DNA of 64,000 nt from Isoetes taiwanensis. Its lineage: Eukaryota > Streptophyta > Lycopodiopsida > Isoetales > Isoetaceae. The DNA lies in the NCBI GenBank assembly GCA_021234155.1, contig JAJEKV010000054.1, positions 8,950,655-9,014,654 on the forward strand. Direction: 5' to 3'. Under the pieces are notes generated by a model. The model ran no database searches and was not told the DNA's origin. It was given only the letters and a program-made list of their open reading frames with translations. Below, in pieces: positions 51,933 through 61,475 of the stretch. Every line of letters begins with the position of its first letter. The first letter of the stretch is position 1. The position numbers were made by a program, and so were the translations under genes.

Positions 51933-53062
51933 GTTGTCGACTAATCGTCGGCATCATCAAATTGTTGGAAATCTGACTGGGCTTAAGCTTCCAAAATCTG
52001 CTGATTCTATTTGCATCCACCAATATGCTGATGACACTTTCTCCTTCCTGAAAAATAAAGATGATAATATTAATCTTTTTATGGATATCTTGAGCCAATT
52101 TAGTGCAGCCTCAGGTGTGGATCTTAATTTATCTAAATGTGTTATTATTGGTGATAATGACATTAATCTGCCTGGGATTAAAGTAATTAAAACCTCTGAA
52201 GTCACCAAACTTTTGGGTATGCCTCTATCTCTAAACTCAAATCTTTCTGGTCTGTGGTCTCCTATTGTTGAGAAGATTAGAGCTAAACTTCATACATATA
52301 GAAATTCTCTATCTCTGGCAGGTCGAGTGGTAATTGCTAATCAAGTTCTCACCAGCTCCCATATATATTTCTCCACTGCTCTTGTGGCTCCTGCCTATGT
52401 CTATAAGCAGATAGAGAAGATCATAAGGAATTTCATCTGGAATGGCAATAACTTAGTCAATTGGAACACAATCACCAAGAGGAAGAAAGAGGGTGGTCTA
52501 GCATGTAAAAATATTCATAAACAAGCCCAAGCTCTTGCTGGTAAGTTTGTTTGGAAAGCCCTTAGTGGTTCTAATAGTATTGCCTCCAAATTCATCAGAT
52601 ATTGGCTAATGGAGAGTTCTCCCCTGGGTCATCCCTCAGTCTCTCATGAGCTGCCTAATTCTGCCTTTTGTGAAGTCTCCTTGGCATCAAACATGTCTCC
52701 TCTTATGAGGAATATTGTGAAGGCTTGGAATAATATCTTCTTGGCCTTCAAATATGAGCAGGATATAAGTTTTCATTCTGCTATATCCATTTTTTGGTCG
52801 CCTACTTTCAAGGATCATCCAAACCATGTCCTTGCTCTAAAGCATCCTCAAATATACAAAAAGTGGAGTTCTTATGGTATCATTAACCTGGGAGATCTGT
52901 GGCAAAATAACAGATGGGTAACCTGGTCTAATCTCAAAGCTAGAATTAGGGGATCTCAAACTGATAAAAAAATCTACAAGCACATCAGGAACATTGTGGG
53001 AGTTTCCAATATTAATCAGATCCTGCATAGTAATTTGGATTGGAGTATAAATAAAAAGAAAT
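51880..53062 (+). pseudogene. LINE A ORF2: RT palm and thumb
   Basis: Continues after the frameshift. The active site YADD occurs as HQYADDTFSFLK (52,018-52,053), then SKCVIIG, LLGMPLSLNSNLSGLW, AGRVVIANQVL and FIWNGNN, the standard plant LINE thumb region. The frame is then cut at 53,062 by LINE B. After removal of LINE B, ...NLDWSINKKK continues in frame into CYKVKDVYNFLHQSPHPP at 61,476. Confidence 0.92.
53047..53062. repeat. LINE B target site duplication, left copy
   Basis: ATAAATAAAAAGAAAT, repeated exactly at 61,460-61,475. Confidence 0.93.
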
Positions 53063-53266
53063 CTGGTAGATGAGCACATATTTCCAGAGCTGTATTTCAC
53101 AGGTGTGCAGTCTTCCATCTCCTTAGACCATCAGGCAACAGCCACAGAATTTAAGATTGCTTATCTTGGTGAAGATCGCCCAGTTACATCTCTATTCTCA
53201 GTTTTTTTCCACTCCTTGGGTGAAATGGTTTCTCTGGAAGTATATCATGTCTAGTGAAATCTTTGA

Positions 53267-53629
53267 ATGGAAGCCCATATCTCCATCTCCAACAACTCCA
53301 GTCCTCATCTGTCAAATCTGTCTACTGCCACTTCCCCTAGCAGATCTGAGTTTATTTTTCGTTCAGTGATCTTAACTAATGGTATCTACTTATGGTGGGG
53401 ATGGATTGAGGGCCCAGTTGACGAACTTTGGTCTACTTTAGTTGATAACAGGTCACTTTTCTCAGATCAATTTCACTGCCTAGGGGGATTGCTTATTCAA
53501 GGAGATCCTGCTTTTGTTAGACGTACAATTAGACTTCTTTTTTTTTCTGACCCAGCAGTCCTGCCTGCTCAAGCTTTTGTTGTCCGACCAGCCTGGCTAG
53601 GTAGTGATTATTGGTTGGAGCTCTACTAA
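53267..53629 (+). CDS. LINE B upstream ORF (ORF0-like)
   Basis: 120 codons from ATG 53,267. It contains FIFRSVILTNGIYLWWGWIE and EGPVDELWSTLVDNRSLFSD, then RRTIRLLFFSDPAV, and ends YWLELY. The part from GPVDELW onwards resembles the upstream ORF of LINE A. Its stop (TAA, 53,627-53,629) lies two bases before the ORF1 ATG, suggesting coupled translation. Function unknown. Confidence 0.55.
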   Translation: MEAHISISNNSSPHLSNLSTATSPSRSEFIFRSVILTNGIYLWWGWIEGPVDELWSTLVDNRSLFSDQFHCLGGLLIQGDPAFVRRTIRLLFFSDPAVLPAQAFVVRPAWLGSDYWLELY

Positions 53630-53631
53630 AG

Positions 53632-55245
53632 ATGACTGAGCAACACTGTGCTGAAGGAAGGCCAAAGGTTATCCCATGTATGTCAGATCTCGAGGATCCT
53701 CCCTCTGATCCTAGAGATGATTGTGTCTCCTTGCGCATTCCTGAGGTAGCTGATCGTATCCGTCGTTTAGACAAACTGGGTCTTATTGGTAAAATCATCA
53801 GGGGAGATCCAAATCTTGGGGAGATCACAAAGGTGCTAGAAAGAGTCTGTAGAGCCAAAATTCCACCTAGACTGCATTGGCTTGGAAATCTTTACTTCAT
53901 TGTTACTACTACTACAGAGAGTGAAGCTAACATTCTCTTCAAAAAAGGCATAGTCTCATCACTCAATGGCCAGTTCCTCCTTCAAAGGTGGCGAGAAGAC
54001 TTTGACCCCTTCAATCCGGATGCAGTTTACTACCCTGTCTGGGTCTCTCTTAGCTGCCTACGTTCTGAATACTGGACAGAAAAAGCATTCAAGTCCATTG
54101 CAGCTTCGTTGGGTGAGTTTATTTCAATGGGTAGCAATAGCAATGAGGCTCCAAAGATTTGCATTTCCATGGATATCTTGAAGCCCATTCCAGATCACAT
54201 TCCCTTCAAAGGTTACAAGGATAAAAAGCTATTGTTCAATCTAGTTACCTCGGGCCTGCCTCCTCCTTGTCTTATGTGTGGTGCGATAGTCCATGCATCT
54301 GCCCTTTGTACCACTCCAGGGGAACAAACCAAACAAACGGCTGACATTGTAAAGGGGAAGGAAGCAGCTGAGGATGATGGTTATACATTGGTATCTAGAT
54401 ATGGCAGAGGTAAGGGAAAAGGTTTCTCTAATCTTCGTGGAGGCCGAGGTAGTTACAATCTCTCTATACGAAGCCCTGGCCCAAATTTTCATGTTGGAGA
54501 AAGTTCTGACTCTAAGAACAGCCTGCAAGAACAGTCCAATGATGGAAATAATCTAAGTTGTTTGGGGCATGGTTCATTGGCAGCAGAGGATAGTAACAAA
54601 TCCTTCAGAAAGGGACCAGAGCAAGAAGAGGTGATCATGACAGAATCTAAGACCAATCCAACTCAATCTTTGGTCCTGATTCCTCTGAATGGTCCAGATG
54701 TGGACCCTTTACTAACAGGGGGAACGCCATGTGTCCCATCCATCCTTGAGACCAGCCACATTGCATTGACCGTCCAAAGAGGCTTGACCACTGCTGAGGT
54801 GGACTCCACCATTGTTGAGGTAGACTCCTGCCATGCAAAGGAAAACAGCAAAACGGAGCCTACAAAAGGGGAGCCAGACCCCTGCCAAGCAAAGGAGAAC
54901 AACGATTTGGGAAGCCTTGCAGCTCTGGAAACTGATAATGGCAGCAGTGCAGTCCCAATTGCTGCTGTCACGTGGAACTCGAAGGCAACAATCCAGGTAG
55001 TTGAAGCAGTTGAAGCGGATCAAGCAGTTCGAGTGGTTCATGTGGTTCAAGCTGTAGAAGCTTTGCCAGATCAAGATCCACCGCAGGAAATCAGTGATCC
55101 GGAGGAGATCATTGAGACTAGTACAGTAAAGAAAAGGAAGGGGAAGCTGCAAAAGAAGGTGTCTTTTGATCCAGGTGTTGTAGCTAAGATACTTCATGAG
55201 CACTCTAAATTAGAAGGTGCTCGAAAGGGGAAGAGGCCAACGTAA
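53632..55245 (+). CDS. LINE B ORF1 (RNA-binding, zinc knuckle)
   Basis: 537 codons from ATG 53,632 (MTEQHCAEGRPKV). Residues ~75-200 give the plant LINE ORF1 domain (LGNLYFIVTTTTESEANILF, FLLQRWREDFDPFNPD, PVWVSLSCLRSEYW). CLMCGAIVHASALC is a standard C-X2-C-X4-H-X4-C knuckle near residue 220. The remainder is Gly/Arg-rich (RYGRGKGKGFSNLRGGRG), then acidic with repeated EVDS/CHAKEN words, ending in a basic tail (KKRKGKLQKKVSF). The frame is intact. Confidence 0.88.
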   Translation: MTEQHCAEGRPKVIPCMSDLEDPPSDPRDDCVSLRIPEVADRIRRLDKLGLIGKIIRGDPNLGEITKVLERVCRAKIPPRLHWLGNLYFIVTTTTESEANILFKKGIVSSLNGQFLLQRWREDFDPFNPDAVYYPVWVSLSCLRSEYWTEKAFKSIAASLGEFISMGSNSNEAPKICISMDILKPIPDHIPFKGYKDKKLLFNLVTSGLPPPCLMCGAIVHASALCTTPGEQTKQTADIVKGKEAAEDDGYTLVSRYGRGKGKGFSNLRGGRGSYNLSIRSPGPNFHVGESSDSKNSLQEQSNDGNNLSCLGHGSLAAEDSNKSFRKGPEQEEVIMTESKTNPTQSLVLIPLNGPDVDPLLTGGTPCVPSILETSHIALTVQRGLTTAEVDSTIVEVDSCHAKENSKTEPTKGEPDPCQAKENNDLGSLAALETDNGSSAVPIAAVTWNSKATIQVVEAVEADQAVRVVHVVQAVEALPDQDPPQEISDPEEIIETSTVKKRKGKLQKKVSFDPGVVAKILHEHSKLEGARKGKRPT

Positions 55246-55249
55246 AAGG

Positions 55250-55729
55250 ATGCACCTCCTAGTACATATAGAGGGAATTATATCCCGTAAGCGAGTTTAT
55301 ATGGCTACAAGGGCTGAAGTGGGAGCCTTATCTCCTAAGCGAGGTAAGTTTTTTGACTCAATCTCCTGCTATTACTTATTTCTGTCTGCATTAGAAAGAA
55401 CTATAAATAGTTGGCTGGTCTGGTATCTTGGTTGGAAGGCTACTCGGATGTGTTATCCTTCCAAATCCAAGGGAAGGGAAAGCAATAGAATAGATGGATT
55501 TGACAAAATCTTCACCTCTAGAGTGTCGGTAGCAAGAAATGAATGTGGCCGTAAGATCAGAAATACAGGATGGGTTAAGCATGGAACGAAACTGGAAAAG
55601 AAGTTTGGTGAAAGTTATTTAAGTGAAAACAAGCAAAGGTTAAAAGAGGGTAGCTCAGAGAAATGTAGCAGCAGGTTGACAAAGATTGTGGTGTTGGAAG
55701 GTTGTATTAATTCTGCTGTAAAAAGTTGA
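55250..55729 (+). CDS. LINE B inter-ORF frame 1, unknown
   Basis: About 159 codons from ATG 55,250 (MHLLVHIEGIISRKRVYMAT); the open frame upstream overlaps ORF1 from a GTG at 55,217. The protein is basic with scattered Cys and shows no known domain. It lies directly after ORF1 and before the larger unknown ORF. It may be chance or a part of the extra module. Confidence 0.35.
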   Translation: MHLLVHIEGIISRKRVYMATRAEVGALSPKRGKFFDSISCYYLFLSALERTINSWLVWYLGWKATRMCYPSKSKGRESNRIDGFDKIFTSRVSVARNECGRKIRNTGWVKHGTKLEKKFGESYLSENKQRLKEGSSEKCSSRLTKIVVLEGCINSAVKS

Positions 55730-55743
55730 ATTGTAAATAAAAA

Positions 55744-57336
55744 ATGCAGACAAATTTTCAGAAATATGGTGTAGTAAATATGCTCTTTGCAAAATGGCAA
55801 CAAAAATGGGGAAAATATTACTATGTTTTAGCATCAAAAGGTCCCAGGAAACCTTGTATCGCACCTTGTATCGCACGTCCACCCTTGCATGCACAAAGCA
55901 TGCCATTTGAAAGGCAGTTATGGCTAAATTTATCTAAGTTTGCAATTAGAACCATGAATATAATAAAGGAAATACCCAAAAATGGTCCATCTAAAGTTTG
56001 GCTATGTCACCTTGATGTTAAAATATGTCAAGGAGGCCGAAACACCAGAATAGCTAACTATGTCAAACAAAGAAAGCTGAAAAGGGCTAAGAAAAAGGGG
56101 GAATGGATCCTAAAGTGGGCATGGGAAAAGTGTAGAAGGATGATAAGGGTCTATAAAGTGGGGAAGAAGGTCCAGAAATGGAATAACGAAGGGGGGGGAT
56201 GGGTCGAAATGAGTGGAGTGGTCCTCCAAATAACAAGCATGAGGGTTCTTGGGAATCACATGGAATGTATGGTTGGAATGTTTGGCCTTTACCATTACTA
56301 TAAATTTGTGATGATCACAATCACTATTGAAAATAATCATTGCAAAAGGAGGGTATGGGAACCTAACTTCATTACAAAAGATGATCTTTGTCTTCAGTCT
56401 TTTGGTCCAATAGCTACAATCGGAGGATTGAGACCAAGTTACATCAAACCACTTTATATGAGAAGGGATTGGGGAGATTTTCCCTATGGGACTTGGAGGG
56501 TTAATGTCATCATCGATTTACCCCAACTAAGGCTAGATAAATATAAAAGAGAAGAATGTATCAGGGAGCCTCAATTTGTTGAATTTGCTATGGGGAAGAA
56601 ATACCCCATGATAAAAGTGCAAACATTGCAGGGAATGGATTCTGACCATTGGCAACAGTATTGGGTAATGGGCCTTATATGGCAATTGTTGGGGAGGGGA
56701 ATGCATCCAAACATAAATTGGCAATGGTGGGTGATTATATGGGATATCATAAGGGGGGCTATGTACCTTGGTAAATTTCAATCATGTTGGGTAGAATCCA
56801 ATGAACCCCTTTTACTCATCCATCATTACGTTGGAAAATTACACACTCATCATTGGGTTAGCATGCTGGGGATAAAGGGAACAATGACCCTGGATGGCTT
56901 TAGTGTCACACATAACAAGACAAGAATGAGTCTACATTACAATAAGGACAAAGGTGATTATTGGACCGTTAAATGGGGAGGGGGCCTTTGCTACATGGGC
57001 CTATCTTTTGCACCACATGGTCTAACCAGTTTCAAAAGTGACACTCATGGTTTACATATCTTATATATGGTTGCAATAAAACACCTAAAGGGCGCTAGGG
57101 GTGGTGGGCCACTTATTTTAAGCATGGTTGCAATAAAACACCTAGGGAGTGCTAGGGATGGGGGGGCACTTATATGGTTATGCTGGTGGGGGGGAACTGC
57201 ACAGTTTATATTTAAGATGATATTGGTGCAACCTTTTTTGAGACGGGGGATCGACGTAGAAAAATCCTGTGCCCTCTGTCAGATGGACCGATTGAGACCA
57301 CTGGGGAAATACACTCCCATAAGGGGTACGTCATAG
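55744..57336 (+). CDS. LINE B 530-codon unknown ORF between ORF1 and ORF2
   Basis: ATG 55,744 to a stop at 57,336, 28 nt before the ORF2 ATG. No known domain is seen. The protein is very rich in Trp, Met, Gly, Lys and His (for example NWQWWVIIWDIIRGAMYL). It contains a 19-residue tandem repeat (MVAIKHLKGARGGGPLILS, then a variant) coded by a 57-bp duplication at 57,067-57,180 that keeps the frame. Such a long frame is unlikely by chance, and the other five frames here are closed. The composition is odd for a folded protein, so a nucleotide-level cause must be considered. Plant L1 elements normally have ORF1 and ORF2 adjacent. Confidence 0.5.
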   Translation: MQTNFQKYGVVNMLFAKWQQKWGKYYYVLASKGPRKPCIAPCIARPPLHAQSMPFERQLWLNLSKFAIRTMNIIKEIPKNGPSKVWLCHLDVKICQGGRNTRIANYVKQRKLKRAKKKGEWILKWAWEKCRRMIRVYKVGKKVQKWNNEGGGWVEMSGVVLQITSMRVLGNHMECMVGMFGLYHYYKFVMITITIENNHCKRRVWEPNFITKDDLCLQSFGPIATIGGLRPSYIKPLYMRRDWGDFPYGTWRVNVIIDLPQLRLDKYKREECIREPQFVEFAMGKKYPMIKVQTLQGMDSDHWQQYWVMGLIWQLLGRGMHPNINWQWWVIIWDIIRGAMYLGKFQSCWVESNEPLLLIHHYVGKLHTHHWVSMLGIKGTMTLDGFSVTHNKTRMSLHYNKDKGDYWTVKWGGGLCYMGLSFAPHGLTSFKSDTHGLHILYMVAIKHLKGARGGGPLILSMVAIKHLGSARDGGALIWLCWWGGTAQFIFKMILVQPFLRRGIDVEKSCALCQMDRLRPLGKYTPIRGTS

Positions 57337-57364
57337 GGGATGATGCTACCCAAATAGAAAAATC

Positions 57365-58468
57365 ATGAAGATTATTTCGTGGAACCTTCGAGGTATCAAG
57401 GGACCTCTAAAGAGGGCTAGAGTTTTAGCAGCAATGAGATCGATGAGCGCAGATATCCTACTCATACAGGAACATAGACTTCCTGACTTCGAGGCCAGTT
57501 CCTTAGGTGCCTGGGTAGGAAGCCAGTATTCCTCTTTTACCTGTGCTGCCAGGGGCACTAAAGGGGGTACGGGAACTTTATGGAAGGGTTTAACTAGTAA
57601 GCTGCAATATGCTGGGACAGATGGAAGGTGGCAAGCTGTGCAATTTGATACAGATGGGATTCAATGGGGAGTGATTAATATTTATGCAACAAATAAGCCT
57701 GCGAAAAGAGCTACTCTATGGAAGGAAATCATGGATTGGGTGATCAATCAGCCGGTGGCCAACTGGGTACTAGGTGGTGACCTCAATATGATGGATGTTT
57801 GGGATCAAAAGATTGGCTTGTATAGAAACCTCTTGGGGGAGGAGCGACTGGCATGGGATTCCCTTCTCAACAATTGTGGCTTCGCTCTCCTCCCACCATC
57901 GAATACTCCCTATTCATGGTCTAATAAACAAAAAGGAATGGACAGAGTTTACTGTCTGCTAGACAGATTTTATGTGGCTAACAAGTCAGCCCCCTTTATG
58001 GATCGGTGCTATGTGGAAGGGGACCTTTCTTTCTCCCAGTCAGATCATATCCCACAAAAACTAGTATTTGAAGACCTTCCTTCTGCCAGACGAAAAGGAA
58101 ATGTCCCCTTTAAATTCAATACAGGGCTCCTAGGGAAGGATCTCTTTTGTATACCATTCAAAGAATATCTGTTAGCTCAGTCAAGGGAAGAGGGTCTTCC
58201 TAGTATGAAATCCTGGATCAAGAAAAATGCCGATATGAAGGATTGGATAAAAAAGTGGGGGAAACTACGGGCTACCAAATTTCGGGAAACTAAGGTTGAC
58301 CTATACAACCAAGTTCGACAAGTTAAACAAGGTTTGATTCTAGATCCCTTTAATATTGCTTATCAGGCACTTGAGGAAGAGCTAGAGGTCAGAATAAAAG
58401 CGATAGAAGAGGAAGAGGCTCGAGGGGCCGCTATTAGATCTAAAGACCAAATGGTATGCGGAGGTTGA
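57365..58468 (+). CDS. LINE B ORF2: endonuclease part
   Basis: ATG 57,365 (MKIISWNLRGIKG). All endonuclease motifs are present: SWNLRG, IQEHRL (Glu), LGGDLNMMD, YSWSNKQ and SQSDHIP (Asp-His). The linker holds VRIKAIEEEEARGAAIRSK. The frame breaks at about 58,450, and the next frame takes over with CFFRLAGARLAENSI. Its role is target-site nicking. Confidence 0.92.
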   Translation: MKIISWNLRGIKGPLKRARVLAAMRSMSADILLIQEHRLPDFEASSLGAWVGSQYSSFTCAARGTKGGTGTLWKGLTSKLQYAGTDGRWQAVQFDTDGIQWGVINIYATNKPAKRATLWKEIMDWVINQPVANWVLGGDLNMMDVWDQKIGLYRNLLGEERLAWDSLLNNCGFALLPPSNTPYSWSNKQKGMDRVYCLLDRFYVANKSAPFMDRCYVEGDLSFSQSDHIPQKLVFEDLPSARRKGNVPFKFNTGLLGKDLFCIPFKEYLLAQSREEGLPSMKSWIKKNADMKDWIKKWGKLRATKFRETKVDLYNQVRQVKQGLILDPFNIAYQALEEELEVRIKAIEEEEARGAAIRSKDQMVCGG

Positions 58469-59530
58469 TCATGAAAGCTCTAAATGTTTTTTTAGATTGG
58501 CAGGAGCAAGGTTGGCTGAGAATAGCATCACTTCAGTTACTAATGATCAGAATGTGGTTCTTAAAGAGGAGGCAGAAATTAAATCCTTCTTCAGGGACAG
58601 TTATGAGGGGCTGTTCAAAGAAGATCCCCTCCCAAGTGACTATTATAGTCGATGCTCTGAGTGGCTCCCCTCTGTAAGGCAAGGCCAGATAGTGACTGAT
58701 GGAGAAAATAAACTTCTACTTCAAGAGCCTAGTGATGTAGAAATCTACAAGACTTTGTGTTCCTTAGCTTCTGGTAAGTCGCCAGGACCTGATGGTTTCC
58801 CTCCAGAGTTCTATGTCGAATTCTGGGATATACTTGGGCCATTCTTCACCGCTGCAGTCAAGGGAGCATGGGCGGTCAAATACCTTCACCCAGCCCTAGC
58901 AACTGGATTTATCTCCTTGATTCCAAAAGTCAATAAGCCCCAGGTGCTAAATGAATGGAGACCAATAGCACTAACCAATGTGTTGTACAAAGTAATCATG
59001 AAGGTCATTGCTAATCGTTTGAAGCCAGTCTTAACCCGTTTGATTGGATGTGAACAATCAGCTTTTCTCCCAGGCAGGAACATTTTGGACAACTATCTGG
59101 CAGCTAGAGAGGGGCTCCATTGGTGCAAGTCTTCGCGTAATTGTGTAATGTCAATTTGGATTTTCGTAGAGCCTATGACTCTCTTAGGTGGAGTGGGCTA
59201 AAAAATGTGATGGCTCATATGGGCTTTGAAATAAACTTTATAGAGCTAGTTATGGGTTTGAACAAGATGGCATCAAAGATCCATTTCTAGTTAATGGCCA
59301 CCGATTTGGTCTCTTTGAGCTCGTAAAGGGGATTAGGGGGTGTCCCCTTGCTCCTTACCTTTTATAATCATGGCATATCTCTTAACTTTGTATGGTGAAA
59401 AGCTTGATGACGAGGGGATTTTGAATGGGTTACTTCTTCCGATTCCAATCTAAATCGACTATTATGCAATATCACGGATGATACCTTTCTTTTCTTAAAG
59501 GTACGATGATGGGAGTTTTCCCTGCCTTTC
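58450..59530 (+). pseudogene. LINE B ORF2: RT fingers and palm, decayed
   Basis: SLASGKSPGPDGFPPEFYVE, FISLIPKVNKP, WRPIALTNVLYKVI and EQSAFLPGRNILDNYL are intact to about 59,140. Beyond this the frame breaks several times: FRRAYDSLRW and CPLAPY can be found in other frames, and the active-site box reads NITDDTFLFLK near 59,470 where Y-A-D-D is expected, so the Tyr and Ala are lost or shifted. Confidence 0.88.
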
Positions 59531-61152
59531 TTGGGTTTTAAATTCTTTTTACTCCATATCGGGATTGGACTGAATCACGCTAAATGTGATGTAATATGGC
59601 CTTTTGAAGAAGACATTGATACAAGGGTCAGGGCATGGAATTATCATATAGTGGCAGCTACTGAGAGGCGACTAAAGTTGTTGGGTATGCCACTTAACCT
59701 TGGAGAAAATCTAAAAGGTCTTTGGGCGCCAATTATAGAAAGGATCCGAAAGAAGGTTAACCTCTGGTCTTGTAAGTCCTTGTCTACTATGGGGAGAGTG
59801 ACAGTAGCCAATGCAATCCTTAATGCAACTCATATTTATTACTCCTCGGCTATTGTAGCTGTATATATATATGACCGGTTATTAGTAATCATTCGTAAAT
59901 TCATCGGGGGAGGGAAGATATTTGGGGTTGCATGGTCAGAGAAATGTGCCAAGTAGGAAGGATGGGGATTGGGATGTAAAGACCCAATGGTCCGGGGAAG
60001 GTTCCGGCGTGAAGTTTGTCGGAGGGCTATCCAGGGGATGCATCCCCGGCTATTGCCTTTGTGCGTTATTGCTAGGGGGTAAGATAAAGGGGAAACCTTC
60101 TACCCCTAGAGATGAGGTTAGCTCCTACTTTCACAAATTCTCAATGGGTCGAGGTACTTCCCCAGTAATGAGGAAGATATTAGAAGCCTGGCAGGATGTG
60201 CAGAGTCTCTGTAGTATAGCAGATGTTCATTGGGAGGCAGGGGGGCTGAGTATATTTTGGAACACTTGGATTTGGGGGAGGGATGCGCTCCCTCTTGCAC
60301 TTGTACACCCTCGAGTGTTTACTAAATGGCGTGTTGCAGGAATTCGTAAGGTTGGGCAGTTGTGGGAAAATGATAGATGGATTACTTGGACAAGATTTAA
60401 AGCTCTAGTTCCAGGTGTTGGGGAAGGTGATAGGAAGGTCTTTAGGAAGATTATGGTGAATGTCAATACGGTCTCTGGTATTGTAGGGGAAGAAGATAGG
60501 TGGTTGTGTGGGGATGGGGCAGAATATAAAGTCAAAACATTGTATGGATTGCTAATGCCACAGTCCCCATTAAAAGGCATGACAAAGGTTGGGATTAGAT
60601 CAAGCAGAAACCAAGGGTCTATTGACAAAGTCTTGGGTCTCCTTATGTTCCAAAAAGATCCAATTCTTTCGTTGGATCAGTCTACAAGAAGGTGTATACA
60701 CTATGACATGGCTGTTGAACAAAGGTGTTGTTCAACATGATCTCTGCCCTCTAGGATGTGGAGCGTCAGAGACAATGGATCATCTTTTTTTTTGTCCGAT
60801 TATAGGAGACTTCTGGAGGTGGGTTTGTCCAATTATTGGGCTACAGATGTGTCAGCTATCATGGCCGGCCATTCTAGCCAGTATAGGTGCAGATATTATT
60901 CAACTCACTTTAACCAATATATCATTGTGGTGCATTTGGAAACACCGATGTGGTGTAGCTCTTGGAGGACTTACCGCTTCAGTAACAAGGATTCAGAACA
61001 GCTTCAACATGGAGGTAGCCCTCATGGCCTTGGCCCACCACAGGAAGTTTGGCCGCACTTATAACAAGAACTTGGATAGAATTGGCAGTATAAGGGGATT
61101 CTATTCATTTTTCAAATGTAACTGGGATCAGGATTTAAGCAGTGTGCAGTAA
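59531..61152 (+). pseudogene. LINE B ORF2: thumb and C-terminal zinc finger
   Basis: LLGMPLNLGENLKGLWAPII, MGRVTVANAIL and IRKFIGGGK (59,690-59,930) mark the thumb. After frame changes, WENDRWITWTRFKA (60,365) follows, and from 60,589 KKIQFFRWISLQEG, CPLGCGASETMDHLFFC (zinc finger of the zf-RVT kind) and SLWCIWKHRCG. It ends with FKCNWDQDLSSVQ at 61,152. Unlike LINE A there is no extension after this point. Confidence 0.85.
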
Positions 61153-61459
61153 GGGTTTATGACCTGTCCGACATCTATCAGGATATTGGATGGAGGATCT
61201 TCGTCTTCAGCGGGGTTTTCTCCTAAGTTCTTGTTGCTTGGAATTGGCTGCTAACTCCATATAGTATCTATGCCTGGATGAAGATGGTTTTTCCTATAGT
61301 AATCCAGGGGTAGGAAAGATTGGAGTGGTAGTTTTTAGTACAATCCTTGAGACTTACGAGTTATATTCGCTTTGTGATAATTCTTTCCATCAATCCCATG
61401 TGGGGATATCCTATGTAAATTTTTATATATATTAATACATACTCTTACCCTCAAAAAAA
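61153..61459 (+). other. LINE B 3' UTR and A-rich end
   Basis: Non-coding, ending TTACCCTCAAAAAAAA before the target duplication. Confidence 0.75.
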
Positions 61460-61475
61460 ATAAATAAAAAGAAAT
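61460..61475. repeat. LINE B target site duplication, right copy
   Basis: Exact copy of 53,047-53,062. It restores the LINE A reading frame. Confidence 0.93.

Larger units (their letters stand above)
53063..61459 (+). mobile_element. LINE B, L1-type non-LTR retrotransposon nested in LINE A
   Basis: 8,397 bp flanked by a 16-bp target duplication. It contains a 5' leader, ORF0-like frame, ORF1, ~2.1 kb of extra coding-like sequence, ORF2 endonuclease and RT, and a 3' UTR ending in a short A-rich tail (CCCTCAAAAAAAA). The presence of a leader and ORF0 suggests near full length. RT is more damaged than in LINE A even though LINE B inserted later, so either it was defective on arrival or the sequence carries errors. 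Confidence 0.93.
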
